NCBI GenBank assembly: GCA_963969495.1 | Contig: OZ018324.1 | Span: 158,442,758 to 158,506,757, forward strand | Direction: 5' to 3' | DNA length: 64,000 nt | Source: Ceratothoa steindachneri | Lineage: Eukaryota; Arthropoda; Malacostraca; Isopoda; Cymothoidae | In this document: piece after piece, positions 11,750 through 22,799 of the stretch | How positions within the stretch are numbered: the first letter of the stretch is position 1 | Layout of the letters: every line of letters starts with the position of its first letter | Program-made: the position numbers and the translations under genes | The notes under the pieces: model-generated | What the model was told of the DNA's origin: nothing | The model's input: the letters and a program-made list of their open reading frames with translations, nothing else | Database searches by the model: none

Positions 11750-12217
11750 GTGAACTTTCTTTTGAATAACAGTTCTTTTGGAGGGCTCAAATTCGAGTCC
11801 GAATCCATTAATGGATGCAGAGTATCCACTCTGGTGAGAGATACAGTGTCTACGTGTATAGTGGTATCGGACAAGCTGCTTCCCCCCGTGGACCCTCAAC
11901 ATAAGAAATTCGCTGTCGTACACGATTTCTTGGAAAGAGCTAATAAATTCCCAGTGGTCTGTTGTCACGTAAAATTCCGCTATTTTACGGGGCGGACCGA
12001 CGTCGTGGCTGCCCCAATTAAGTTTTGTGCAGTGTTGGTGGTCCAGAGCTCGCAGCTCACTCGTGCTCAGGCTGATAGAGACGCCTTCCCCCCCCCCCCC
12101 GCGGCTCTCAAGCCCCCATGCAACCCCAATGTTGAGGGACTGAATAACGCCCAATTCATCAGTGCCCAAAAGGACTACCTTTCCCTCCAACCCTTATGGG
12201 AAAAGGCCAAACGATGA
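11750..12217 (+). pseudogene. Gypsy-like aspartic protease and spacer
   Basis: Open frame of 155 codons. The protease core reads VRDTVSTCIVVSDKLL at about 11834-11880, with the catalytic site DTVS (11840-11851) in place of the usual DTGS. A later HVKFRYFTGRTDVVAAPIKF segment fits the second half of the domain. A spacer follows ending in NAQFISAQKDYLSLQPLWEK, the linker that normally precedes the integrase zinc-binding domain of gypsy-type elements. It ends in a stop at 12217 and overlaps the integrase reading in another frame. The Gly-to-Val change next to the catalytic Asp and the frameshift suggest it is inactive. Confidence 0.6.
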
Positions 12218-13225
12218 GAGACAGAATCGGTTCTTGGAGACCGAAAAGTGAGGTATGTGATAGAAGATGCTTTGCTATTTCGTACTTCCCCGGATGCACT
12301 AGGCTTCCCGTTCAAGGCCCTTTGGTGCCTAGGGCCTACGTTGCGAAGATTTTACAAATTACACACGAAGGTGTGTTTGCAGGACACTTCAGCCATAATA
12401 AGACCTCGCAACGAGTATTTAATTTTTTTTTTGGCCTGGTGTAGCCAAGGAAATTGCAGAGTTTTGCAGGACCTGTGATATATGTCAAAAGGTCACTGCC
12501 AAAGGACGAGTACAACCTGCCCCCCTTCAGAAGACTCCAGTTATATCAGAACCATTTTTCAGGGTTGCCATCGATCTTATTGACCGATACACCCCCCTTC
12601 CACCGAGGGACAATCCTACCTTCTCACCCTCGTCGATTGGGTCACCCGGTTCTCCGAAGCAATTGCTTTAAAAAAAAATTGATAGCATCTCGTGTCCCGA
12701 GGTCCTCACTGACAGAGGCCACCAATTTACGTCCGAATTGATGGAGCATGTGAGTAAGTTGCTCCAAATTAGGCGATTTTCACCACGCCATTTCAGCCCT
12801 CTGCAAACGGTATGTGCGAGAAGTTAAACGCTACCTTGAAAAGTGTGCTTAAAAAGCTGTGCAACGACCAGCCCCAGGTATGGCACCGGTACCTGCCAGT
12901 AGCTTTGTTTGTGTGTAGGGAGATTCCCCACCAACTCTGGGATTCTTCCCATTCGAGCTTCTCTATGGTTGTAATGTCCGAGGTCCACTGAGCATTCTCA
13001 AGGAGCTCCTCACGAACTCTCGATTGGATGAGGAACTAAAGACCTCCTACTCGTATGTTCTGGACTTGCGTAACAGGCTACAAAAATGCTCAGAGATTGC
13101 CGTGCAAAATTCCGAGATCAATCTAAAGAAGTATCGAACGTATTTTGATATTAAATCTAAGGCACGAAAATTGAAACCAGGCGATGAAGTTCTGCTTTTA
13201 CTCCCCACGGACAACAGCAAACTCC
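12196..13225 (+). pseudogene. Gypsy-like integrase (zinc-binding, DDE core and C-terminal tail)
   Basis: The zinc-binding part reads THEGVFAGHFSHNKTSQRVF, then after a frame change EIAEFCRTCDICQK (CRTC at 12465-12476). The catalytic core shows Asp in VAIDLID (12573), Asp in LTDRGHQFTSEL (12711) and Glu in NGMCEKLN (12818), spaced about 35 residues apart across a frameshift, so all three DDE residues survive. The tail reads PFELLYGCNVRGPLSIL and then, in an open frame from 13024, LKPGDEVLLLLPTDNSKLL. It inserts retroelement DNA into the host genome. Several frameshifts make it a relic. It lies upstream of the RT/RNase H part, not downstream. Confidence 0.7.
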
Positions 13226-13989
13226 TAAACCGGCTTAGGATCCACGGATTGACAAGCAAGCCGTCTAAGTGCCACTTTGCTCATAGCACTATCTCTTACT
13301 TAGGTTTCAAAGTAGAAGAGGGACAATTAGCCATCCAGAGGACAAGGTTAAGGCAATAGAAGGCATGCCACTTCCTAAAACCAAGAAACAGCTTCGTTCG
13401 TTCCTTGGCTCCATCTCCTTCTATCGGCGGTTCATCTTCCAATTCGCTCTCATAGCGTCATCCGTCAATGACCTTAAAAAGGCCTTACCAGACCCCATCC
13501 TATGGAATCCCGCCGCGACTGCGAGTTTCGGCGAGCTAAAGAAAAAAATGGTCTCCGCTCCTATCCTCCGTTTGCCCAATCCCCAGAAAAAAAATTGGCA
13601 TCCGAACTGATGCCTCTAATCTCGGTATTGCGTGCGTTTTATTACAATATGAGGAAGAAGGAACCCCATTTCCAGTAGCATACGCGAGCCGGAAGCTGTT
13701 GGTTCGCGAAAGAGCATACACTACTATAGAACTTGAAGCTTTAGCAATCATTTATGGCATTCAAAAATTTAGGATGTACTTGATTGGTAGAACTTTTACT
13801 GTCGAAACGGACCATAGGCCACTAGCCTACTTGAAAAATTGTTGAAGTCAGAACGGCAGACTTATGAGATTGTCCCTTTTATTGTCAGAATACCAATACA
13901 ATGTATCTTACGTAAAAGGAACGGATAACGTCATTGCTGATAATTTATCACGCAATCTGATAGATGAAGGCCCTAGTTGTGGCGACTAA
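13226..13989 (+). pseudogene. Gypsy-like reverse transcriptase C-terminus and RNase H
   Basis: In the same open frame as the integrase tail, the sequence passes directly into NRLRIHGLTSKPSKCHFAHS and ISYLGFKVEEGQLAIQ. It continues with TKKQLRSFLGSISFYRRFI, the thumb/connection of gypsy reverse transcriptase. RNase H follows with RTDASNLGIACVLL (13603 on), AYTTIELEALAIIYGI, VETDHRPLAYLKN, then NVIADNLSRN, giving the catalytic Asp, Glu, Asp, Asp set. A stop follows at 13987-13989. The first two-thirds of the RT, including the YxDD palm motif, is missing. The last coding domain being RNase H, with no integrase after it, supports a permuted pol order. Confidence 0.7.
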
Positions 13990-14520
13990 CCGGAGCTGCC
14001 CGGCCATTGTTATTTTTTTCTTTTGTATATATGTATGTTCTATTTTTTTATGTATGTCTAGTTATAAATGTAATTTCTAAGACTTTGACGCGAAATAGTG
14101 CCTTTCATTATGTTCATTTTTTTTTTTTTTGGGGGGGGGGAAGGCATACATCGCAAGATTGAATGAGACACCCAAAGAAACCCTAAAATTGAGTACTTTG
14201 GAGTTTTTAGTAAATCTTATAATAGGTTCACGTTAAACAAGGACACATTCAATTAAAGGGAATCGAAAGTGCTGTAGGGAGAGCACTGTTCCCAAATCGT
14301 AAACATATCTCTTTTGCTTTGCAATCGCAATTAAACAACTTTGTCATATTTCTTCAAATTATTGTCATTATCTCAATCACTTACTTATTTTTACCACTAA
14401 CTAAATAATTTTATTTCCATTATTGAAATAATTTACAACCAATTTAAAAAAAACAAAAAAAAATGGAATTTAATAATTTTTTATTAGTAAATATAAAATT
14501 AGTGTAAAATTCTATAGATA
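13990..14520. other. 3' noncoding region of the gypsy-like element, A/T-rich DNA
   Basis: A long T run followed by a G run at about 14119-14141 (ending GGGGAAGGCA) could be a polypurine tract preceding a 3' LTR. No matching LTR was found upstream. After 14220 the sequence is plain A/T-rich. Confidence 0.35.
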
Positions 14521-14528
14521 ATAATTTC

Positions 14529-15298
14529 GGTAACACTTCAGTTTCGGGGCGCACGGTAGGTGGCGCTTTTTTATAGCCTACAATTTTGGGCTACAATATA
14601 TGTCTTACGACGTCAGACATTATATTTTTTGTATAGGAGTATATACTAGGGGATGTGCCCCCCAGACCCCCCCACAATTGATTGAAACTCAGGATCATCG
14701 CAGGGTGGTCCCTCCGCAGTGATATCTCCCCCACGAGCAGTCCCCTTGAATTTAATGGTCCCCCCCCCAACAGCTTTTTAATGGCATAAAAAACTAACCT
14801 AATAACAAACAATTCTTACTTCTATAAGTTTCTTGATTAGTTTATGCGCCTCTAGATAATCTAAAAGTTTTTCGCAATTATACAAAATAAAGCCGAATTC
14901 GAATAACGAAGAAGCACATGGAGAGCACGAAAACGCCATAACGAAACAAAAACATTTGCAAAACGGGTCCTATTTATAAGCTACGACGTTGCGAGTAAGA
15001 AGCTGTTATCGTTTGCAGCAAAACAAAATATACGAAAGCAAAAAACAAAACAAAAACAATAAAGGACATCAAGAAACCTTACCTAACTTAGAAAAAACTA
15101 TAAACGAGCAGATGCGCAGATTTTTAGTAAATAATACAGACTAAAAGTTACAAATCCTCAAAACAACAAAAAAATATAACGCCGTGATTGGTCACATCTG
15201 AAGCTACCGTTTGACGTCATAAGAGATATATTGTAGCCTAAAATTGTAGCCCTACTAACAGCGCCACCTACCGTGCGCCCTGAATCTGAAGTATTACC
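14529..15298. mobile_element. Complete 770-bp TIR element with perfect 8-bp TSD (MITE-like)
   Basis: Flanked by identical ATAATTTC at 14521-14528 and 15299-15306. The left end begins GGTAACACTTCAG and the right end, reverse-complemented, GGTAATACTTCAG. The first 39 positions differ at only three sites, and similarity continues for about 90 bp, including ACGGTAGGTGGCGCT and GACGTCA motifs. The interior has no long reading frame. An 8-bp duplication with GG-initial, long TIRs could fit Merlin, a MULE or an unusual hAT. The superfamily is open. A non-autonomous element mobilised in trans is the simplest reading. Confidence 0.85.
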
Positions 15299-15306
15299 AT
15301 AATTTC

Positions 15307-15977
15307 AATCTTATTCTCTCAATATATTTAATATAAATCGAATAAAATGAACAAAAAACGGAAATAAGAGAAATGGTGACAGTTGGCAACCATAAAATGG
15401 GAGACTTAAATGAAATAATTAATATATTCGCTTTGCGTCTGTAAGATGAGGTCTCTGATTAAAATTGAAACAATTTTTGCTATAACAATGCAATAGATTT
15501 CTTTAACTTTTGCAATAGGTATATTATCTGTGATTAAAATCAAAACAATGTACTATAAATTAATGTCTCAAAACTTCTGTTTTTATATTTTAAACGCTCA
15601 AAATTTAGCCCAATTCTATCGAAGAAGTATATTAAGTGAAATTTATTTTAATCTTTAAATTTCTTATGATCAATGATCCAACAATTGTAAGATTAAATAA
15701 ATATGTAAAACCTGGTAAAAGAATTAAATTAAATAAAGTGAGGAAATAAATTATTATGTTAAATTAATATTGAATGTATTAATCATTCAAATATGAACTC
15801 GGTTTGTCTATTTGAGCGCCCTAAAGAGTGAGTCATTCTTTCATCCTGATATTACCGAAAGAGCCGTATTAATTGCTTGTATTATTATATAGCAATTGTA
15901 AGACTTGATAGTTGTATAAGAACTAATAAAATATGTCAATCTAAGTTGCCAGAATAAGTTTAGTATTATGGGAACTA

Positions 15978-16059
<82 letters not shown>

Positions 16060-17371
16060 GTATAAGTTGATGTTAAAATACCCCATTCATGTATGCGGGC
16101 CGTTGATGTAAAGAAGGAGATGGACTGTGTTTAAAAATGAATTCTTTTATCAAGAAAAGCCATCTGACAGCCGTCCAAGTTCCCGCCGAATAAAGAATAC
16201 TGAATCCAGCTCCATTTTTTCTTTTACCTTTGAGGAAATCTCCGATGGCCTTAACACAGCCACAGTGGCGGCCTGTAACATAAATTAGTAGGGGTGCTGC
16301 ATCAGAATTATTTAGCATTGTTTTAATATTGTGTAAAAGAAAATAAACATATAAAAAGGAAATTTATAAATGAACTTGATAAAATCCTAACAGAACAAAA
16401 TCAAACAATTTTTTTTTACTTGCTCCTAGCCTAAATTGTTACATTTCAAGCTTGATCCATTCATTTAAAAACGGAATCCATTCTTCTTATTTTAATTTGC
16501 GCGAAAAGATTAATTATTTTCTCCTTGATCTTTGGATGACTACTGAGGAATATTTTCTCCATTGAAAGCACAGCAAGTGCCTTTTGTTTTTCAGAATTCC
16601 TAAAAAAGAACCAGAAAAAATATGAATTAAATTCTATACTTTATCACATTCAAGAATATAAACACGTTTTTAAACCAACACACGCGGATTAAAAAAAGAA
16701 ACACTAACTTCCACCAGCACACCAGGGTTGGCACTGCGTGAGCCACAGTGCTCTCTCTCCCAACCGTGCAGCTTCCCATCTCGAACATATGAGCATGCGC
16801 ACAACAGCCAAACACCGCGTCGCTGAAACTGTGAAGCGCACAGTTCTATATAAGGTTTTAGGTTTTTTCATAAACTAGTGGATGGCTACTGACATTAACC
16901 TTAAGGATTATATAATGTACCAGTATAAAGATAGAATTAAAGAAAAAAAGGGCTCATTATATTGAATGTTATCGATAATATCGAGTGGAAATCGGGAGTG
17001 CTGCAGTTCCGCAGGGCCTATACACGAGCCACCACTGCCAGCCTACAATCAAGGAAGAAGAGAGCTTTCTACTCTTTTGGAGTCAGTGCCTTGTGAATAC
17101 AAGGCATTCACAGTAAAAGCAAACAGGCAGCCGCCAAGCCGAATCAACAAACCCATTTCTTGCCCCATAAGTGGTAGTAAAACTCGGTGACGAATCACCC
17201 ATGGTAGTTACACCACTCTCGAAGAGGCTTACCTCAGTTATCAACCATATATCCCCGTACTTACGCACACCCACCCTAATTACAGCTAGGGCTCTAAAAT
17301 TTTAAATATAATTTCTAATGACATACATATATGTATGAGAAAACCTTTTCAGTATATGCAGCAATCAAAAC
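15307..17371. other. No recognisable gene; A/T-rich intergenic DNA
   Basis: Contains a (TA)n tract at 15981-16056 and only short open frames. A minus-strand 81-codon frame at 16073-16318 carries no motif I recognise. Confidence 0.45.
15981..16056. repeat. (AT)n microsatellite, about 76 bp
   Basis: Uninterrupted AT dinucleotide tract. Confidence 0.97.
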
Positions 17372-17821
17372 TAAATACCAAAACCGGTTAAATACAGAAA
17401 TTAATAATATTACAAGTTACTTAAATTAAACACAATTATGAACAATTAAGCAGCATAAAAACTGCAGTTGTGCCTCCTCGTGGGATCCGGAGACTTATAA
17501 GTTCACAACTACTGCGTCGTGGATATTTCATGGTACTCTAGCATTAGGGAAGTTCCCCTTTTTTTATAACTTTTGTAGTTTTAAAGCTAGAGTGCTTAAA
17601 TACCAAAACCGGTTAAATACAGAAATTAATAATATTACAAGTTACTTAAATTAAACACAATTATGAACAATTAAGCAGCATAAAAACAGCAGTTGTGCCT
17701 CCTCGTGGGATCCGGAGACTTATAAGTTCACAACTACTGCGTCGTGGATATTTCATGGTACTCTAGCATTAGGGAAGTTCCCCTTTTTTTATAACTTTTG
17801 TAGTTTTAAAGCTAGAGTGCT
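17372..17821. repeat. Two-copy tandem duplication, 225-bp unit
   Basis: Unit 17372-17596 is repeated immediately at 17597-17821. The clearest difference is one base in the run after GCATAAAAA (CTGCAG versus CAGCAG). Each unit includes a CTCCTCGTGGGATCCGGAGA segment. Near-identity implies a recent duplication. Confidence 0.9.
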
Positions 17822-18399
17822 TAAATTTGGTATACTTATAGAGAATTGAAAAGAAAACCGATTTTGTTTGTGTGATGTTTTTCCGATTTCACAATAGAAA
17901 AGGAGATATCCAGAAAAAAAATACAAAAATAACGACTTTAGGAGGTATTTTTAAATCGCTACGGCTCCGTCAATTTTCGACGTAGAACAAGAATTTAAAA
18001 TACATTCGATTCGTCTTTTCAAGTTCTACAAACTACAGCATTTTTTTATTAAGATATCCTCTATAGTTTTATTTTATAGTGTTTTTTTTATTTTATGAAA
18101 AAAATATAAAAATACATTTTTTGTGTTTGATATTTTTTTTCTCAAAAACTGTGATATCTTTACTTGCTCTATGCAGATTTTTTAGTTTGAAAAGATGATT
18201 CTAAATCAAAATATGTCTTTATTAATTAAAGCGCAAGATTCAGCAGTAAGCTGAGAATAAAATTGGCAGTATTGTGTGTAGCTGTGTTGATTGTCGCATA
18301 ATGATTTAAACCAAATAATCTTTTTATTTCTGTATTTAACAGACCACAAGAACCAAAATGAAACGGTTTCAGTTATGTGGTGAACAAATTTGAAAACTA
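17822..18399. other. No recognisable gene; T-rich DNA upstream of a hAT relic
   Basis: Homopolymer-rich sequence. It may be the 5' portion of the hAT relic that follows, but no terminal repeat is visible here. Confidence 0.35.
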
Positions 18400-21022
18400 T
18401 CAAACAAGAAAAAAAGAAATTTGGGAATTAGAGCGCAAGACTGCAAAGATGACTGATTTCTTCACACAAGTTCCACAACATGATATACAGATTCGGGGAT
18501 ACTAATACGCCAAATAGGTAAATACCACTTTGATCACTTCATAATTTAAATATTTGCTGCCACAAGGAGGTTCATCTAGCACAAGTCTCACAAGTGATCT
18601 CACTTTGTCTGTAAATTCTCTTGATACGGATACCTCTACTGCAAATGTTGTTTCGAGTTACTTTACAATACATTCTAAGGCACAAAAAAATGCTGTAAAT
18701 GGAAGTTTAGCGGATCATGGCAATGGCAGTGAAATTATTCTTTCTGTAAAAGATGAAGAAAATCCCAATTGAGCTTGATTTCTCTGCTAATGATGTGGCT
18801 TATTGGATCGCTTGTCGACCCAGTAACTGTCAACACCACAATAGGCAATTTGACAAGACTTACCGGCATTCTAGTAGTGGCAAACCCGTAAGGTATTGTT
18901 CACAGAAACTTTTTATTGGAACAAAAGCCAATGTTGAGAAATGCAAGAGAGAGTGGTTACTGTACTCACCATCAACAGGATCAGTTTAGTCTTTTGTTTG
19001 TAAACTGTTTGTTCCTAAAAGAATTCTTAAATTTTGTTACAGGAGAATGGTTCAGTGACTGGCGAAATACTATTGTAATTGATAAGCAAGAGAAAAGCAC
19101 TACTCATCGAGACTCATTGCTAACATATTTAACTCGCAGATGAGGTGCAGTGGGGGCGGGGGGGGGTCACAGTTGGAGAAACAAAGTCAGTACTGTGAAC
19201 ATGTCTTGAAGCGTGTCATAGCTGTTATTTGTACGTTTGCTAAACGTGGCTTGGCTTTTCGAGAACCTGCCAAAAATCACCTAAGAGGAACTTATTCAAC
19301 TTATGGCATAAAAGGTCCATGCGTTCATTGTTGACGAATTTAAATCTTCTAGTTATTTTAGGTTGTCCATTGATTCAACACCAGATTTATCACAAAGCGA
19401 TCAGTTAAGTGTTGTACTTAGGTACTTAAAAGATGGACAACCTATTGAACGCCTTTTAACCTTTCTGGAAATAGAAAGCCACATCGGTGAGAAAATGGTA
19501 AACCAGGTGTTGCACTATTTACGTGAAGCTGTTAGGTTAATTTTTTTTCAAAATGTATGGGTCAGTCTTAGGACAATGCTGCTAACATGTTTGAGCGTTA
19601 TAAAGGGATGCAGCAAAAGCTTTTAGAAAAACAACAAGTTTGCTATATAGGTACCCTGTGCAGCCTATTCACTAAATCTGGTTGGCCGAAGTGCTGCTGA
19701 CTGCTGTCAAGAGGCTGTTAATTTCTACTCTACAGTACAATTACTTTATATATTATTTTTACCCTCAATCAGCCGGTGAACTATTCTTAAAGATCGTATT
19801 AAAAATGAATGTATCTTGAAATTCCTCTTTGATACAAGATGGAAGGCACATGCTATGGCAACAGCAGCCATTTTGAAAACTTTCTTTGAAATTTTAAAAA
19901 CATTAGAATATGTATATAGCCGAAGACAAGTCACAAAAGGGAGGCGCTAGAGGAGAAGCAACTAATATTGCAGATAAGATGTAAGGGCTAGAATTCGTTT
20001 TATGCTCAACTTTTGGAATGAGACTTTGCAGAATTTTCACAGACTAAGCAAAATTCTACAAAAGGAAGATATGAACTTAAAAAACATGTGCAGATCTGTA
20101 TGTATTAATAGATGACCAATTTTTCACTTCACGAGATAAATTAAAAAAAAAAAATAAAAAGATGCAAAGGAAATGTTACCAGGTGTCGATTACAAGGCAG
20201 CCTCAACTCGCAAACGCATCAGAAATAAGTACCCGATAACGGAGATAAGCCAGAAGTGTATTCGAATGCCAGAGCTAAATTTCGTATCACCACCTTTTAC
20301 ACAATTGTTGACAAACTTGCAATTGGGATAAAAAGAAGAGGAGAGAGATTTTCTTTTATAAGTGATGCCCCAGATAATGCCACTTAATCCTCTACTAACA
20401 TTGAAAGGTATCCTCAATGCTGTCAAAAGCTGATTGGTGCTTACCCAGAGGACTTCAAAAGTAATTTCTCATCTGAACTTTAGCAGTTTCATTTGTATGG
20501 GTGCCATAAGTTCAGAGCAACAGAAAATGTAAAAAAAAGATTCAGTCATGCAGGACTTTATAAAATAATTGTAGAAGACAATATTCAGTGTGCCTTTCCA
20601 AATGTAGACATAGCCGTCCGTATATTTTTTTAACATTAATGGTCACAAATTACTCCGCTGAGCGTTCGTTTTCACAGTTCAAATATATTAAAAATCCCCT
20701 CAGAACGACTATGCAATAAGGCAGGCTGGATACCTTATCTCTTTTATGTATAGAAACAGATGTATTACGTAAGATTGGATCTGATCAAAGACTTCAAGGG
20801 AAAAAAGTAGGAGAAAATTATTCATCTATAAATAAAATGGAACCATACAGAAATAATTTTTTTTTTTCCTTGTTACTGTAAGTTTTTTTTTTAATTTCGA
20901 TTTTTTTTATAAATAATTCTTTATTATATGCTTTATTATTGTTTATATTTTGAATTACAAATGTATGGGGGCACCAAAATTTTTTAGTGCTTAGGGCCTC
21001 TAAGGGTCTTAATCCGACCCTG
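18400..21022 (+). pseudogene. hAT transposase relic of the ZMYM1/DUF4371 type
   Basis: Blocks appear in order across frameshifts: KTAKMTDFF near 18440; a TTF-type zinc-finger stretch REWLLYSPSTGSV then FVCKLFVPK (18940-19025); HRDSLLTYLTRR and QYCEHVLKRVIAVI (19110-19230); LSIDSTPDLSQSDQLSVVL and RLLTFLEIESHIGEK (19363-19500), a DUF4371 signature; and the C-terminal dimerisation part NYSAERSFSQFKYIKNPLRT with LSLLCIETDVLRKI (20650-20780). The 3' end at about 20985-21022, reverse-complemented, reads CAGGGTCGGATTAAG, a typical hAT terminus. A left terminus was not found. Stops and frameshifts make it inactive. Confidence 0.7.
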
Positions 21023-21114
21023 ACATGATGCAAAAAATCTCTTATTCTTTTTAATAAATAAATTCTGAGGAGTTTACATGAGGCAATTTTGACAATTGTT
21101 AATTTTTTTTTGTA

Positions 21115-22790
21115 GGTAAATGAAATGGATTTGTCCAGACGGTTCTTGCAAAAATGCGGCCGATGTGTTCTGCTACATCTGCGGCAAACATAGCGTAGTT
21201 CCTAGCAGGAATCCAGTCACAATTTTCATAAAACGTGCTTACCATGGTTATTTTGGCATAAAATTTGTTGACCAGGCTATAAACCTTGGGTGTCACACAA
21301 GGTATGCAAGACAAGCACTGAGTATCAGCGACGTTGGACCAAGGGCAAGAAGAGGCGTCTGAAATTTTGAATTCGCATGGTTTGGAGAGGGCAGACGAAT
21401 TATGGTACTGACTGCTACTTCAGCGATAATGATTTGATTGGGATCAATGGAAAGTACGGGAGGAGTCTCAAATATCCTAATTTTCAATCTGCATGTGACT
21501 CTGTAGCTCATTGTAATGGAAGTCCAGTACCCCTTTTTGGAGTGAACTTCCTGATATTAATGACGAAGATTCCTCAACGGTTAAAGAAAAGGAAGAAGAA
21601 GAAGTTAGTTATTTTTACGATGATGGTCCATATCCTTTTCCCCCCAAAGGAGCTAAATGATCTTGTTCGAGATATCAACTTGTTAAATTTATCTGCCGAA
21701 CTGTTAGCATCCGGATTGCAGAAAAAAACCTCTCTGACAGTTCTTGCATTACCTTCTACAGCAACAGACATCAAAACTACCTCCGTTCTTTTTCTCTGAA
21801 GAAAAGGACTTGGTGTACTGTACAAATATTGCACAGCTTGTGCATAAGCCTGTGGGGCCACAGTACCAACCCGAAGATTGGAGAGTGTTCGTTGACAGTA
21901 GCAGGCAATCATCAAAATGTGTTCTGCTGCACAATGGCAACCAGTTTGCCTCTGTATCTCTCGTTCACTCGACTACACTGGATAATAACTATGAAGCGGT
22001 GAAGTACGTGCTGGCGAAAATTCATTATGATCAACATGTGGTTGATTTGTGATGACCTAAAGATGGTGAACTTTTTGTTTGGACAATAGTCGGGATCACC
22101 AAGTACCCGTGCCTCGTGTGCATGCGAGATAGTAGAGACCGAGGTCAGGATTAAACGAAGGACTGGACTGTACGGGAGGAATTGGTGCATTTCAGAACAA
22201 GGGACGTCATAAGTAACCCTCTGGTGGAGATAGACAGGATACTCTTCCCACCGCTGCACATCAAGCTCAGCTTGATCAAATAGTTCTCCAAAGTTCTGGG
22301 CAAGGATGCTGGCTGCTTCACTTAACTGTGCCACACTTCGCCTGAATTAATCCTGGATAAGTTGAAAGCCGGCATCTTTGACGCCCCTCAGCTCATCAGA
22401 GATAGAGAGTTTGAGAACTCAATGAACAAAGTGGAACTAGAAGCGTGGGAGGTTTTATTTAGGTCGTGAAGAACTTTCTTTGCAACAAGAAGGGTCAGGA
22501 ACTGCAGACAACTTGTCACAAATATGCTGACTGCTTTCAAAAACCTCGCGTGCAACATAAGAATCAAAATGTATTACTAATTCTCACATATGGATCGGTC
22601 CTCTGACAAAGTGGGATTAATGAGCGACGAAAAGGTGGAGAGATTCCATCAGGGCATGAGAGAGATGGAGAGCATTAACAGGGACGCTGGGATGCACTCT
22701 TGATGAATGATTACTGTTGGACTCTGAAGAAAGCCATCCCTACCGCTGAGTATTCTAGGAATTAAAAAAAATATGGAAGTTCACGACCTG
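21115..22790 (+). pseudogene. Degenerate member of the uncharacterised arthropod repeat family, copy 2
   Basis: Plus-strand relic. Blocks in order: ICPDGSCKNAADVFCYICG, then TIFIKRAYHGYFGIKF, TDCYFSDNDL, DLVRDINLLNLSAELLASGL, YCTNIAQLVHKPVGPQY, DWRVFVDSSRQSSKCVLLHN, LAKIHYDQHVVDL, LKMVNFLFGQQ, and finally VERFHQGMREMESI with DYCWTLKKA. The order matches copy 1 (8458-10010, minus), but this copy keeps more of the N-terminus, including paired cysteines that may bind metal. The best-preserved stretch is an open frame at 21744-22052. Function unknown. Frameshifted at many places. Confidence 0.6.
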
Positions 22791-22799
22791 AATTCTGTA

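Noticed and set aside
11684..12190. 168-codon minus-strand open frame
   Set aside because: Antisense shadow of the gypsy-like protease and spacer; no recognisable motif.
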